Positions 6,922-14,316 of a DNA stretch of 16,995 bases are shown here, in pieces. The translations under genes were made by a program, and so were the position numbers. The notes under the pieces are model-generated. The model saw nothing but the letters and a program-made list of their open reading frames with translations, was not told the origin of the DNA and searched no databases. The stretch comes from JBBSTY01 sp038235385 (GTDB taxonomy: Bacteria; Actinomycetota; Acidimicrobiia; Acidimicrobiales; Acidimicrobilacustridaceae), in the NCBI GenBank assembly GCA_038235385.1, contig JBBSTY010000095.1, forward strand, positions 1-16,995, given 5' to 3'. Position 1 is the first letter of the stretch, and each line of letters opens with the position of its first letter.

Positions 6922-8538
6922 CTACTTCACGCCGTCGACCATGCGGCGGGCGATGACCTTGAGGCAGAGGGTCTCGTCGGCGCCCTCGAAGATCGACAGC
7001 ACGCGCGCGTCGACGAAGTAGCGGCTGACGTCGTACTCCTCGGCGTAGCCGAAGCCGCCGTGGATCTGCATGGCCTCGCGGGTGACCCACTCGGCGGCCT
7101 TGCAGACGTACGCCTTGACCATCGAGGCCTCGAGCTGGCCCTCGCCCCGGGCCATCTTGCGGGCGACCTCGTAGGACGCCTGCCGGGCGGCCTGGATGAG
7201 CACCACCATGCGGCCGAGCTTGACCTGGGTCAGCTGGAACTCGGCGATGGGCGACCCGAAGACCGATCGGTCCTCGGCGTACTGGCGAGCCGACTCGTAG
7301 GCCGCCTGCATGACGCCGATGGCCCGGGCCGCGGTCTGGAGCCGGCCGTTCTCGAAGCCGGCCATCTGGTAGTAGAAGCCGCGGCCGAGGCCGTCGTCGA
7401 GGCCGATCTGGTTGTCGGCCGACACCCACCAGTTGTCGAGCGCGATCTCATAGGAGTGCATGCCCCGGTAGCCGATGGTGTCGATCGGGCGGCCTTCCAT
7501 CTTGGCGCCACCCGGTGCGCCGGCACCGCCCCCGGAGCCGGGCTCCTGGACGAACTCGAACCCGTGGCCCTCGCCCCGTGGCTTGGGCACGATGAACATG
7601 CTGAGGCCGCGGTGGGACTTGGAGCGGTCGGGATCGGTGCGGGCCAGCAACATGAGCACATCGGCTCGGGCGCCGAACGTGCACCAGGTCTTGACCCCGT
7701 TGATCAGCCAACCGTCGCCGTCGTCGGTGCGGGTGGCGGTGACCTTGATGCCGGCGACGTCGGATCCGTAGTCCGGCTCGGTGACGGCCACGGCGTTCAT
7801 GACCTCGGCCGACGCCAGCTTGGGCAGCCACTCGTTGCGCTGGTCCTCGGTGCCGCCGGCCAGCAGGGCACGGGTGAGGATCTCGGGACGGGTGATGAGC
7901 GACCCGCCGACGCCGAGCGAGCCGCGGGAGAGCTCCTCGGTGGCGACGACCATGCCGATGTACTCGGATTCGCCGCCCATCGAGTAGCCCTCGTACTCCT
8001 CGGGCACCGAGAGCCCGAAGCCGCCCATCTCGGCGAGGCCCGAGATGATCTCCTCGGGGATGTCGGCGTTGTGGCGGTGGATGTGCTCGGCGATCGGCTT
8101 GATCTTCTCCTCGGCGAACCGGCGGAACGTGTCCTGGACCATCTCGAAGTCGGCATCGAGGTGCTTGGGCCCCTCGTCCATCGCCAGCGAGGCGAGGAAG
8201 GCCGGGTCGCGGTAGCTGGCGACGAACTCGCGGGTGGCGTCGAGCACGCCGGCCTCGACGCCCCAGTCGGCTTCGCGGCCGAACAGCTTGGGCGCGAGCT
8301 CGGCGACGAGGTCGGCGATGTAGGCGCAGGCGAGCTTGGCCTCGAGGTCGCCCTTCTCGCCGTAGCCGAGCATCGCCCGGCCGGCGTCGACGGTGGCGGC
8401 GGCGTGGGCCAGGTCGTAGGCGACGACCTGGTTGTCGTCGATGCTCCCGGCCGTGGCGATCGTGCGTGTGGCCTGGTCGACCACCTCGGTGGCGATGTCG
8501 ATGACTGCCTTCGCGGCGTTCAGATCTGCGGTCGTCAT
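6922..8538 (-). CDS. mcd: Acyl-CoA dehydrogenase with N-terminal extension, likely (2S)-methylsuccinyl-CoA dehydrogenase
   Basis: A 538-residue flavoprotein. Residues ~1-125 form an extra helical domain (AYDLAHAAATVDAGRAML region) absent from ordinary ~380-residue acyl-CoA dehydrogenases. Then comes the standard fold: FRRFAEEKI, EEMGGFGL-like AEMGGFGLSVPEEYEG, the FAD-binding AVTEPDYGSDVAGI, GWLINGVKTWCTFG, the arginine-containing EDRSVFGSPIAEFQ, QIHGGFGYAEEYDVSRYFVDARV, and the catalytic-base region SIFEGADET. Length and extension match methylsuccinyl-CoA dehydrogenase of the ethylmalonyl-CoA pathway (oxidation to mesaconyl-CoA). CoA ester lyases and a MaoC hydratase nearby agree. Alternatively it is another long acyl-CoA dehydrogenase. 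TAACCT ends 7 bases before the ATG, implying a leaderless transcript despite only 33 bases to the upstream GGDEF-EAL gene. Confidence 0.9.
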   Translation of the reverse strand: MTTADLNAAKAVIDIATEVVDQATRTIATAGSIDDNQVVAYDLAHAAATVDAGRAMLGYGEKGDLEAKLACAYIADLVAELAPKLFGREADWGVEAGVLDATREFVASYRDPAFLASLAMDEGPKHLDADFEMVQDTFRRFAEEKIKPIAEHIHRHNADIPEEIISGLAEMGGFGLSVPEEYEGYSMGGESEYIGMVVATEELSRGSLGVGGSLITRPEILTRALLAGGTEDQRNEWLPKLASAEVMNAVAVTEPDYGSDVAGIKVTATRTDDGDGWLINGVKTWCTFGARADVLMLLARTDPDRSKSHRGLSMFIVPKPRGEGHGFEFVQEPGSGGGAGAPGGAKMEGRPIDTIGYRGMHSYEIALDNWWVSADNQIGLDDGLGRGFYYQMAGFENGRLQTAARAIGVMQAAYESARQYAEDRSVFGSPIAEFQLTQVKLGRMVVLIQAARQASYEVARKMARGEGQLEASMVKAYVCKAAEWVTREAMQIHGGFGYAEEYDVSRYFVDARVLSIFEGADETLCLKVIARRMVDGVK

Positions 8539-8545
8539 GGCGGCG

Positions 8546-8551
8546 AGGTTA
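8546..8551 (-). promoter_or_regulatory. -10 box, leaderless start of the acyl-CoA dehydrogenase gene
   Basis: TAACCT on the minus strand, then 7 bases (CGCCGCC), then ATG 8538. No ribosome binding site. It lies in the 33-base gap after the GGDEF-EAL gene, giving the dehydrogenase its own promoter. Confidence 0.5.
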
Positions 8552-8571
8552 CCGACCGGCGATCGCTGGTC

Positions 8572-11232
8572 TCACATCGAGGGACGAGGTGCCCGGTTGG
8601 CGACCAGGTGCTGGCGAACCTCGGTGAGACGCTCGGAGTCGAGCACGAAGTCGGTGAACTCCGCGGCGCAGACAGGTCGGCTCACGTAGTACCCCTGGGC
8701 ACGGTCGCAGCCGAGGTCGGCCAGGAGGCGCAGGGTGTCGCCGTCCTCCACGCCCTCGGCGACCACCTCGAGGCCGAGGTTGTGGCTGAGGTCGATGGTG
8801 GACCGCACGATGGTCAGGTCGCTCGGGTCGGTGACCATCGTGTCCACGAAGGACCGGTCGATCTTGAGCTCGTCGATGGGCAGGTGCTTCAGGTAGGCGA
8901 GCGAGGAGTAGCCGGTGCCGAAGTCGTCGATGCTGGTGGCGAGGCCCAGTGAGCGCAGCTTGCCGAGCACCTCGAGCGCCAGCAGCGGATCGTCCATGAG
9001 CTCGCTCTCGGTGACCTCGAGCTTGAGCATGCTGGCGTCGATCCCGCGGTCGACGAGGAGCCGGTCGAGCCAGGGGACCAGGTCGCGGTCATAGAGGTTG
9101 CGGACCGACAGGTTGACGCTCAACTGGATCTGGAGGCCCCGTTCGGACCAGTCGCGGATCTGGGCGAGCGCGGTCTCGATGATCCACCGGGTCATGGGCT
9201 GGATCAGCCCCGACACCTCGGCCAGCTCGATGAACTCGGCCGGGGGCATGAGGCCGTGCTCGGCGTGCTGCCATCGCACGAGCGCCTCCGCGCTGTGCAC
9301 CTCACCCGACACGAGATCGAGGCTCGGCTGGTAGTGGAGCACGAGGTCGTCGGCTTGGATGGCGCCGCGCAGCTCGCCGAGCAGGGCCAGTCGCCGGATG
9401 CTCGACTGGTCGGCCTCGGGGGTGTAGATGGCGGTGCCCAGCCCGCCCCGCTTGGCCGCGTACATGGCGACGTCGGCCCGTTGGATGAGGGCGTCGGCGT
9501 TGGTGGCGTGGTCGGGGTAGAGGGCGACGCCGATGCTGGCGCTCGTCTGGAGGCTGATGCCTCCGAGCTGGAACGGCTGCTCGAGGGCCCGCCGCACCTG
9601 GGTGGCGACGTTGCTCGCCCCCGCGGCGTCACCGACGTCGGTGAAGAGGAAGGCGAACTCGTCGCCGCCGAGCCGGGCGATCGTGTCGGCTCCCCGGAGC
9701 ACCTTCTGCAGCCGCCGGCTCATCTCGATGAGCAGGCGATCGCCCTGGTCGTGCCCGAGGGCGTCGTTCACGTCCTTGAACTGGTCGAGATCCATCACCA
9801 GGAGACCGACGCACGTGCCCAACTGCTCGGAGGCGGCCAGCGCGGCGCGGAGGCGCTCGTTGAGCATGGTGCGGTTGGGGAGTCCGGTGAGCCCGTCGTG
9901 GAGCGCCTGGCGCCGGAGCACCTCGGCCGCCATGGTGCGTTCGGTGACGTCGTGCAGCGACAGGCCGACCGCATCGCCCGGCAGGGGGAACGCGTGGGCC
10001 GAGTAGACCCGCCCGGATCTGGTCTGCGGCTTCATGCGCAGATCGTCGATGGTGAAGCTCTCGCCGGTGCGGATCACATCGCAGAGGCTCGACAGCACGT
10101 GGTCGCGTTCGGGGAGGTCGACGACCTCGAGGAAGGAGCGGCCGATCGACTGCTCGGGATCGGCGCCGGCGATGTGCGCGGCCTCCGGGTTGATGGCGAG
10201 CACCCGGAGCGACTCGTCGTCGGCGATGTCGTCGAGCCCGAACACGAACAGCGCCATCTTGATGCCGTCGACGAGGTTGACGAACTGGTTGGCCTTGGCC
10301 TGCGCCTGCTTGGTCGCGGTGATGTCGAGCATCACGCCTCGGACCCGCGTGGCTCGACCGGACGAGTCGGTCTCGACGCGCATGCGGTCGTGCACGTGGA
10401 CGAGGGCGCCGTCGGCCGCCACCATGCGGTACTCGAGCTCGCGGCTCTCGCCCCGGCCGATGGCCTCGTGGTACGAGCGGCGCACGTCCAGGCGATCCTC
10501 GGGGTGGACCACCCGGCCCCACATGCCGGGATCGGACCAGTCCGACGCCGGGTAGCCCAGGAGGTTGGCGGCCTCCTCGTTGACGTAGAGGGTCGAAGGG
10601 TGCTGGGTGAGCTGCTCCCAGACGATGGCGTCGATGCCCCCCATCAGCTCGGTGTAGCGCCACCGCAGGTCCCGCTCGCGCTCGGAGATGGCACCGACGC
10701 CCACGATGGTGAACGCCGCGAGGACGCCGTAGACGATGAGCGGCGCGATCGCATCGGCGTCGAGGCTGATGGTGGCGACCGCCGAGACCCCCACGAACCC
10801 GACGACGGCTGCTTGCGCGGCGATCCGTCGGCCGAACGCCACCACGGCGGTGGCGTTTATCGCCGACATGAACAGCAGCACGGGAGCGAGCTGGCCCTGG
10901 GCGAGCGCCAGGAAGCCGACTGCGAGCACCTGGTCGCTGTACGCGAGCGTCGGGTACAGGACGCGGGTGCGGCGCAGGACGAAGTCGTAGATCGCGTTGT
11001 AGGGCAGGGCGATGAAGATCAGCGCGAGGCTGACCTCGAGACGTCGGCCGCCGACCTGGGGGAGCATCGTGGCCAGGGCGATGACCGCGAGCACGGCGTA
11101 GCGGGCCTGGAGGATCAGACGCCACAGCGTGAATTGCTCATCGGGGGTCTCGAGCCCGGCGCGACCTCCACCTACCGGTTCGACAGGGTCGCGATCGCCC
11201 GACGTCGGTCGATCTCCCAGGTTTGGTCTCAT
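8572..11232 (-). CDS. Membrane PAS-PAS-GGDEF-EAL cyclic-di-GMP signalling protein
   Basis: An 886-residue protein. Residues ~36-180 contain five or six hydrophobic helices, a membrane sensor domain of unassigned type. PAS-like domain 1 is at ~195-305 (YVNEEAANLLGYP, with a PAC-like EYRMVAADGALVHVHDR), and a second at ~315-430. The GGDEF domain follows DGLTGLPNRTMLNERL and has an intact GGDEF (522-526). The EAL domain has an intact EAL (649-651, EALVRWQH), DDFGTGYSSLAYLKHLPIDELKID and VVAEGVED. Both diguanylate cyclase and phosphodiesterase motifs look functional, so it could make or degrade c-di-GMP, depending on the sensor. Diguanylate cyclase inhibitory I-site not resolved. The ATG at 11232 is chosen as the first start ahead of the membrane region; longer frames have no family content. 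It is head-to-head with the MaoC gene. Confidence 0.93.
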   Translation of the reverse strand: MRPNLGDRPTSGDRDPVEPVGGGRAGLETPDEQFTLWRLILQARYAVLAVIALATMLPQVGGRRLEVSLALIFIALPYNAIYDFVLRRTRVLYPTLAYSDQVLAVGFLALAQGQLAPVLLFMSAINATAVVAFGRRIAAQAAVVGFVGVSAVATISLDADAIAPLIVYGVLAAFTIVGVGAISERERDLRWRYTELMGGIDAIVWEQLTQHPSTLYVNEEAANLLGYPASDWSDPGMWGRVVHPEDRLDVRRSYHEAIGRGESRELEYRMVAADGALVHVHDRMRVETDSSGRATRVRGVMLDITATKQAQAKANQFVNLVDGIKMALFVFGLDDIADDESLRVLAINPEAAHIAGADPEQSIGRSFLEVVDLPERDHVLSSLCDVIRTGESFTIDDLRMKPQTRSGRVYSAHAFPLPGDAVGLSLHDVTERTMAAEVLRRQALHDGLTGLPNRTMLNERLRAALAASEQLGTCVGLLVMDLDQFKDVNDALGHDQGDRLLIEMSRRLQKVLRGADTIARLGGDEFAFLFTDVGDAAGASNVATQVRRALEQPFQLGGISLQTSASIGVALYPDHATNADALIQRADVAMYAAKRGGLGTAIYTPEADQSSIRRLALLGELRGAIQADDLVLHYQPSLDLVSGEVHSAEALVRWQHAEHGLMPPAEFIELAEVSGLIQPMTRWIIETALAQIRDWSERGLQIQLSVNLSVRNLYDRDLVPWLDRLLVDRGIDASMLKLEVTESELMDDPLLALEVLGKLRSLGLATSIDDFGTGYSSLAYLKHLPIDELKIDRSFVDTMVTDPSDLTIVRSTIDLSHNLGLEVVAEGVEDGDTLRLLADLGCDRAQGYYVSRPVCAAEFTDFVLDSERLTEVRQHLVANRAPRPSM

Positions 11233-11282
11233 CGGCAGGTTCCGCCAGGCGTGTCCGGTGGTGTCGTTCTCCCATTGTGACC

Positions 11283-11288
11283 TACGCT
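11283..11288 (+). promoter_or_regulatory. -10 box of the MaoC-type hydratase gene
   Basis: TACGCT in the 93-base divergent gap. It gives a leader of about 30 bases carrying AGGAG at 11314-11318. Confidence 0.4.
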
Positions 11289-11313
11289 GCGCCGCCCGTG
11301 AGGCTTCGAGTGC

Positions 11314-11318
11314 AGGAG
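11314..11318 (+). promoter_or_regulatory. Shine-Dalgarno deciding the GTG start at 11326
   Basis: AGGAG is 7 bases before GTG 11326. It supports the GTG as the true start. Confidence 0.6.
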
Positions 11319-11325
11319 ACGCGTT

Positions 11326-11841
11326 GTGACCGTCCATGACCGCCCGTTCGGCCGCCACTTCGAGGACTTCGAGGTCGGCGACATCTACCGCCACTGGCCC
11401 GGAAAGACGATCACCGAGGCCGACGATCACCTCTTCTGCATGATCACCATGAACCACCACCCGACGCACACGAACAACTGGTTCGCGGAGCACGAGTCGC
11501 CCATGGGCAAGCCGCTGGTCGTCGGCAACCTGGTGTACTCGCTGGTGTTGGGCATGAGCGTCCCCGACGTGAGCGGGTCGGCCATCGCCAACCTCGAGAT
11601 CGAGACCCTCCAGCACAAGAAGCCCACGTTCCACGGCGACACCATCTACGCCGTCACCAAGGTCGTCGACAAGCGCGAGTCGGCCTCGAAGCCCGATCGC
11701 GGGATCGTCACGGTCGAGACCAAGGGCATCAACCAGAACGACGACGAGGTGTGCTTCTTCCGTCGCAAGGTGCTCATCTGGAAGAAGGAGTTCGCGCCGA
11801 CCCGCCGCTACCCCTACCCGGAGGGCGTCTTCGGCGAGTGA
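11326..11841 (+). CDS. MaoC-type hot-dog acyl-CoA hydratase, candidate mesaconyl-CoA hydratase
   Basis: A 171-residue single hot-dog protein. FEDFEVGDIYRH (12-23) and TITEADDHLF (28-37) are the MaoC entry motifs. The hydratase loop reads NHHPTH (43-48) where classical R-hydratases have DxNPxH, so the catalytic Asp position is Asn while the His is kept. The C-terminal strand is HGDTIYAVTKVVDKRESASKPDRGIVTVETKGINQ. This small subfamily occurs beside CitE-like lyases and acyl-CoA dehydrogenases in actinobacteria (the Rv2499c neighbourhood of Mycobacterium; the ethylmalonyl-CoA cluster of Streptomyces). Likely role: reversible hydration of mesaconyl-CoA or a related enoyl-CoA. GTG start with AGGAG 7 bases upstream. 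Its TGA overlaps the GTG of the next gene by 4 bases. Confidence 0.88.
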   Translation: MTVHDRPFGRHFEDFEVGDIYRHWPGKTITEADDHLFCMITMNHHPTHTNNWFAEHESPMGKPLVVGNLVYSLVLGMSVPDVSGSAIANLEIETLQHKKPTFHGDTIYAVTKVVDKRESASKPDRGIVTVETKGINQNDDEVCFFRRKVLIWKKEFAPTRRYPYPEGVFGE

Positions 11842-12632
11842 GGTCCCCGCGGCGGCGACGGGTGATCACCGGAGCACTCGTCCTCGCCGGCGGTGCGCTG
11901 GCGCTGATCGGTCTCGTCGGCACCGAGGTCGTGCTCGCCGGCCGCGGGCTCATCCTGACCGAGTACGACCCCGGCCTCGCCGACGGTCGCATCCAGCCGG
12001 CCGGCTCGGGCGATCCCTCGGACCCGCCGCTGCGCGTCACGTGGATCGGGGACTCCACCGCGGCGGGCGTCGGCTCGTCCGGCGCCGACGGGTCGGTGTC
12101 GCGCCAGGTCGGTCAGCGTCTGGCCGACGAGCTCGACCGTCCCATCGACGTGCAGGTGGTCGCGGTGTCGGGTGCACGGGTGGCCGACGTCGTCGCCTCG
12201 CAGGTCGACCTGGTCGATCCCGAGGCCGATGTCGTGATCATCAGCGTGGGGGCCAACGACACCACGCACGTGACCTCGACGGGCACGTTCGCCACGGACT
12301 ACGCAACCATGCTCGCCGCCCTGCCCGACGACGCCACGGTGGTCGCGCTGGGGGTGCCGGACCTCGGCTCGGTCACCCGGCTCGCGCAGCCCCTCCGGTC
12401 GATCGCCGCGTGGCGGGGCGGTTCGTACGACGCGATCGTTCGCGACGCGTCCGCAGCGGCAGGTGCGATCTACGTCGACATCGCCGGAGGCACGGGACCG
12501 TCGTTTCGCGCCGATCCCGACGGTCTCCTCGCGGCGGACCACTACCACCCGAGCGACGACGGCTACGCGGTGTGGACCGACGTGATCGTGCCGAGCGTGG
12601 TGGGACCGATCCGAGCCAGGATGGATCCATGA
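11838..12632 (+). CDS. SGNH/GDSL-family hydrolase with N-terminal membrane anchor
   Basis: A 264-residue protein from GTG 11838, which overlaps the stop of the MaoC gene in a GTGA. The N-terminus RSPRRRR followed by hydrophobic residues 9-34 is a signal or membrane anchor, placing the catalytic domain outside the membrane. SGNH blocks: GDSTAAGVG with catalytic Ser73, GAND with Asn140, and DHYHPSDDGY with Asp234 and His237. The expected block II Gly lies in the SGARVADV region. The family hydrolyses esters of lipids or acetylated sugars; the substrate here is unknown. A longer upstream frame exists but lies inside the MaoC gene. The stop overlaps the methyltransferase ATG by 4 bases, so the genes are translationally coupled. 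Confidence 0.88.
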   Translation: MRSPRRRRVITGALVLAGGALALIGLVGTEVVLAGRGLILTEYDPGLADGRIQPAGSGDPSDPPLRVTWIGDSTAAGVGSSGADGSVSRQVGQRLADELDRPIDVQVVAVSGARVADVVASQVDLVDPEADVVIISVGANDTTHVTSTGTFATDYATMLAALPDDATVVALGVPDLGSVTRLAQPLRSIAAWRGGSYDAIVRDASAAAGAIYVDIAGGTGPSFRADPDGLLAADHYHPSDDGYAVWTDVIVPSVVGPIRARMDP

Positions 12633-13450
12633 CCGGCGATTCCTCCGATGGCACCGGCCCGATCAACGCGGCCGCCGCGGTGGGCTTCGAGCGGGCCGCC
12701 GACGTGTACGAGCGGGCCCGACCGTCCTATCCCGGTGCCGCCATCGAGCTCATCGTGCGCGAGTGCCACCTCGGTCCCAATGTCAAGGTGTGCGACCTGG
12801 CGGCGGGCACCGGCAAGCTCACCCGGCTGCTCGTGCCGTCGGGCGCCGAGCTCCTCGCCGTCGAGCCGGTCGCCGCCATGCGCGAGCAGCTCGTCGCCGC
12901 GGTCGGGGGGATCGAGGTGCTCGACGGCACCGCTGAGGCCATCCCCCTCGACGACGGTGCGATGGATGCGGTCACCGTGGCGCAGGCCTTCCACTGGTTC
13001 GACACCGACCGGGCGCTGCCCGAGATCCATCGCGTGCTCCGACCCGCCGGGTCGTTCGTACTCATCTGGAACGTCCGGGACGAGACGGTCGACTGGGTGC
13101 GCGAGTTCACCGAACTGGTCGTGGAGCGAGGCGGTGGCCGCCCCTACACGCCGTACCACCAGATCGGCTCGGGCGAGGCCATGACGGCCGACCACGTCGA
13201 GGTCGTGCGCGCGAGCGGTCTGTTCGGCGTGGTCGCCACCGAGATGTTCCCGAACCCCCAGATGGTCACCCCCGACGACGTCGTGGCTCGCGCCGCGTCC
13301 ACCAGCTTCGTGTCCGCCCTCGACGACGCGCCGCGCCAGGCGCTGCTCGACGAGGTGCGCACGCTCATCGCGACCCATCCGCAGGTGGCCGGCCAGGATC
13401 GCTTCGTCTTCCCCCACGAGACGATGGTCTCGTGGTGCCACGCCGGGTGA
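12629..13450 (+). CDS. Class I SAM-dependent methyltransferase
   Basis: A 273-residue methyltransferase (Methyltransf_11 type). ATG 12629 overlaps the upstream stop in an ATGA. The N-terminus FERAADVYERARPSYP is typical of a common bacterial family of small-molecule methyltransferases. Motif I is VCDLAAGTGKLT (54-65), binding the SAM methionine end; the acidic residue for ribose is in LLAVEP; motif II/III regions include GTAEAIPLDDGAMDAVTVAQAFHWFD and HRVLRPAGSFVLIWN. The substrate is unknown. The protein shows no metal site or membrane segment. Its position between an SGNH hydrolase and mutY gives little functional hint. Confidence 0.88.
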   Translation: MTGDSSDGTGPINAAAAVGFERAADVYERARPSYPGAAIELIVRECHLGPNVKVCDLAAGTGKLTRLLVPSGAELLAVEPVAAMREQLVAAVGGIEVLDGTAEAIPLDDGAMDAVTVAQAFHWFDTDRALPEIHRVLRPAGSFVLIWNVRDETVDWVREFTELVVERGGGRPYTPYHQIGSGEAMTADHVEVVRASGLFGVVATEMFPNPQMVTPDDVVARAASTSFVSALDDAPRQALLDEVRTLIATHPQVAGQDRFVFPHETMVSWCHAG

Positions 13451-14316
13451 TCCCGCCCGCCGGTCAGCGTCGTCTGCTGGCCTGGAGCGACGAGACGCGC
13501 CGCGATCTGCCGTGGCGTCGCACCCGCGAGCCGTGGGCGGTCCTGGTGTCCGAGCTGATGCTCCAGCAGACCCAGGTGGCGCGGGTCATCCCGAAGTACG
13601 AGGCGTTCCTGACCGCTTACCCGACCCCGGCGGCATGCGCAGCGGCATCGGTCGGCGAGATCGTCACCGCATGGGCCGGACTCGGGTACAACCGGCGCGC
13701 CGTGAACCTCCACCGGTGCGCCACGGTCGTGATCACCGAGCTCGACGGTCGGCTCCCGGACGATCTCGCGGGTCTCCTGGCGCTCCCGGGCGTGGGGCCC
13801 TACACCGCTCGCGCCGTGCTGGCGTTCGCCCACGAGCGCGATGTCGGGGTGCTCGACACCAACGCCGCGAGGGTCCTCGCCCGCACGGCCGGCGACGCGC
13901 TCAGCCGGGCCGATGCGCAGCGGTCGGCCGATGAGGCGGTACCCGCGGGGGAGGGGTGGCGGTGGAACCAGGCCATGCTCGATCTCGGCGCCACGGTCTG
14001 CGCCGCCCGATCCGCCGACTGCGACCGGTGTCCGCTCGCCGCGTGGTGCTCGTGGTCGCTCGCCGGTCGTCCCGAGCCCGATCCCGCCATCGGATCCGCC
14101 GGGGTGAGCACGCCCCAGTCGCGGTTCGAGGGTTCGCACCGTCAGGGGCGCGGGCGGCTGGTGGCGTCGTTGCGCCAGCAGGGGACGGTCGACGAGGGTG
14201 AGCTCGCGGCCGCCGCCGGATGGCCCGACGATGCGGTCCGCGCCCGGTCGGCTGCCGATTCGCTCGTCGTCGACGGCATCGCCCGGTGGGCGGACGGTGC
14301 GCTCACCTGGTCGTGA
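13447..14316 (+). CDS. mutY: A/G-specific adenine DNA glycosylase MutY
   Basis: A 289-residue HhH-GPD base-excision repair enzyme that removes adenine paired with 8-oxoguanine. Motifs: RRDLPWR (18-24), SELMLQQTQV with catalytic Glu36, AGLGYNRRA, helix-hairpin-helix LPGVGPYTARAV (113-124), catalytic Asp137 in VLDTNAARVLAR, and the [4Fe-4S] cluster C185-x6-C192-x2-C195-x5-C201. The C-terminal ~85 residues are short and lack a recognisable NUDIX-like 8-oxoG-recognition domain, as in other compact actinobacterial MutY proteins. GTG 13447 is preferred because it overlaps the methyltransferase stop in a GTGA, the junction style used by the two genes before it; GTG 13432 or 13435 are alternatives. 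It converges on the selenoprotein gene, with tails overlapping by 14 bases. Confidence 0.95.
   Translation: MIPPAGQRRLLAWSDETRRDLPWRRTREPWAVLVSELMLQQTQVARVIPKYEAFLTAYPTPAACAAASVGEIVTAWAGLGYNRRAVNLHRCATVVITELDGRLPDDLAGLLALPGVGPYTARAVLAFAHERDVGVLDTNAARVLARTAGDALSRADAQRSADEAVPAGEGWRWNQAMLDLGATVCAARSADCDRCPLAAWCSWSLAGRPEPDPAIGSAGVSTPQSRFEGSHRQGRGRLVASLRQQGTVDEGELAAAAGWPDDAVRARSAADSLVVDGIARWADGALTWS

Noticed and set aside
7060..8952. 630-residue plus-strand ORF
   Set aside because: Antisense to the acyl-CoA dehydrogenase, with shadow composition and no motifs.
9256..11280. 674-residue plus-strand ORF
   Set aside because: Antisense to the GGDEF-EAL gene, whose domains are unmistakable.
11233..11634. 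N-terminal extension of the GGDEF-EAL frame
   Set aside because: It runs antisense through the MaoC gene and its promoter and has no similarity to the family. ATG 11232 fits the divergent layout.
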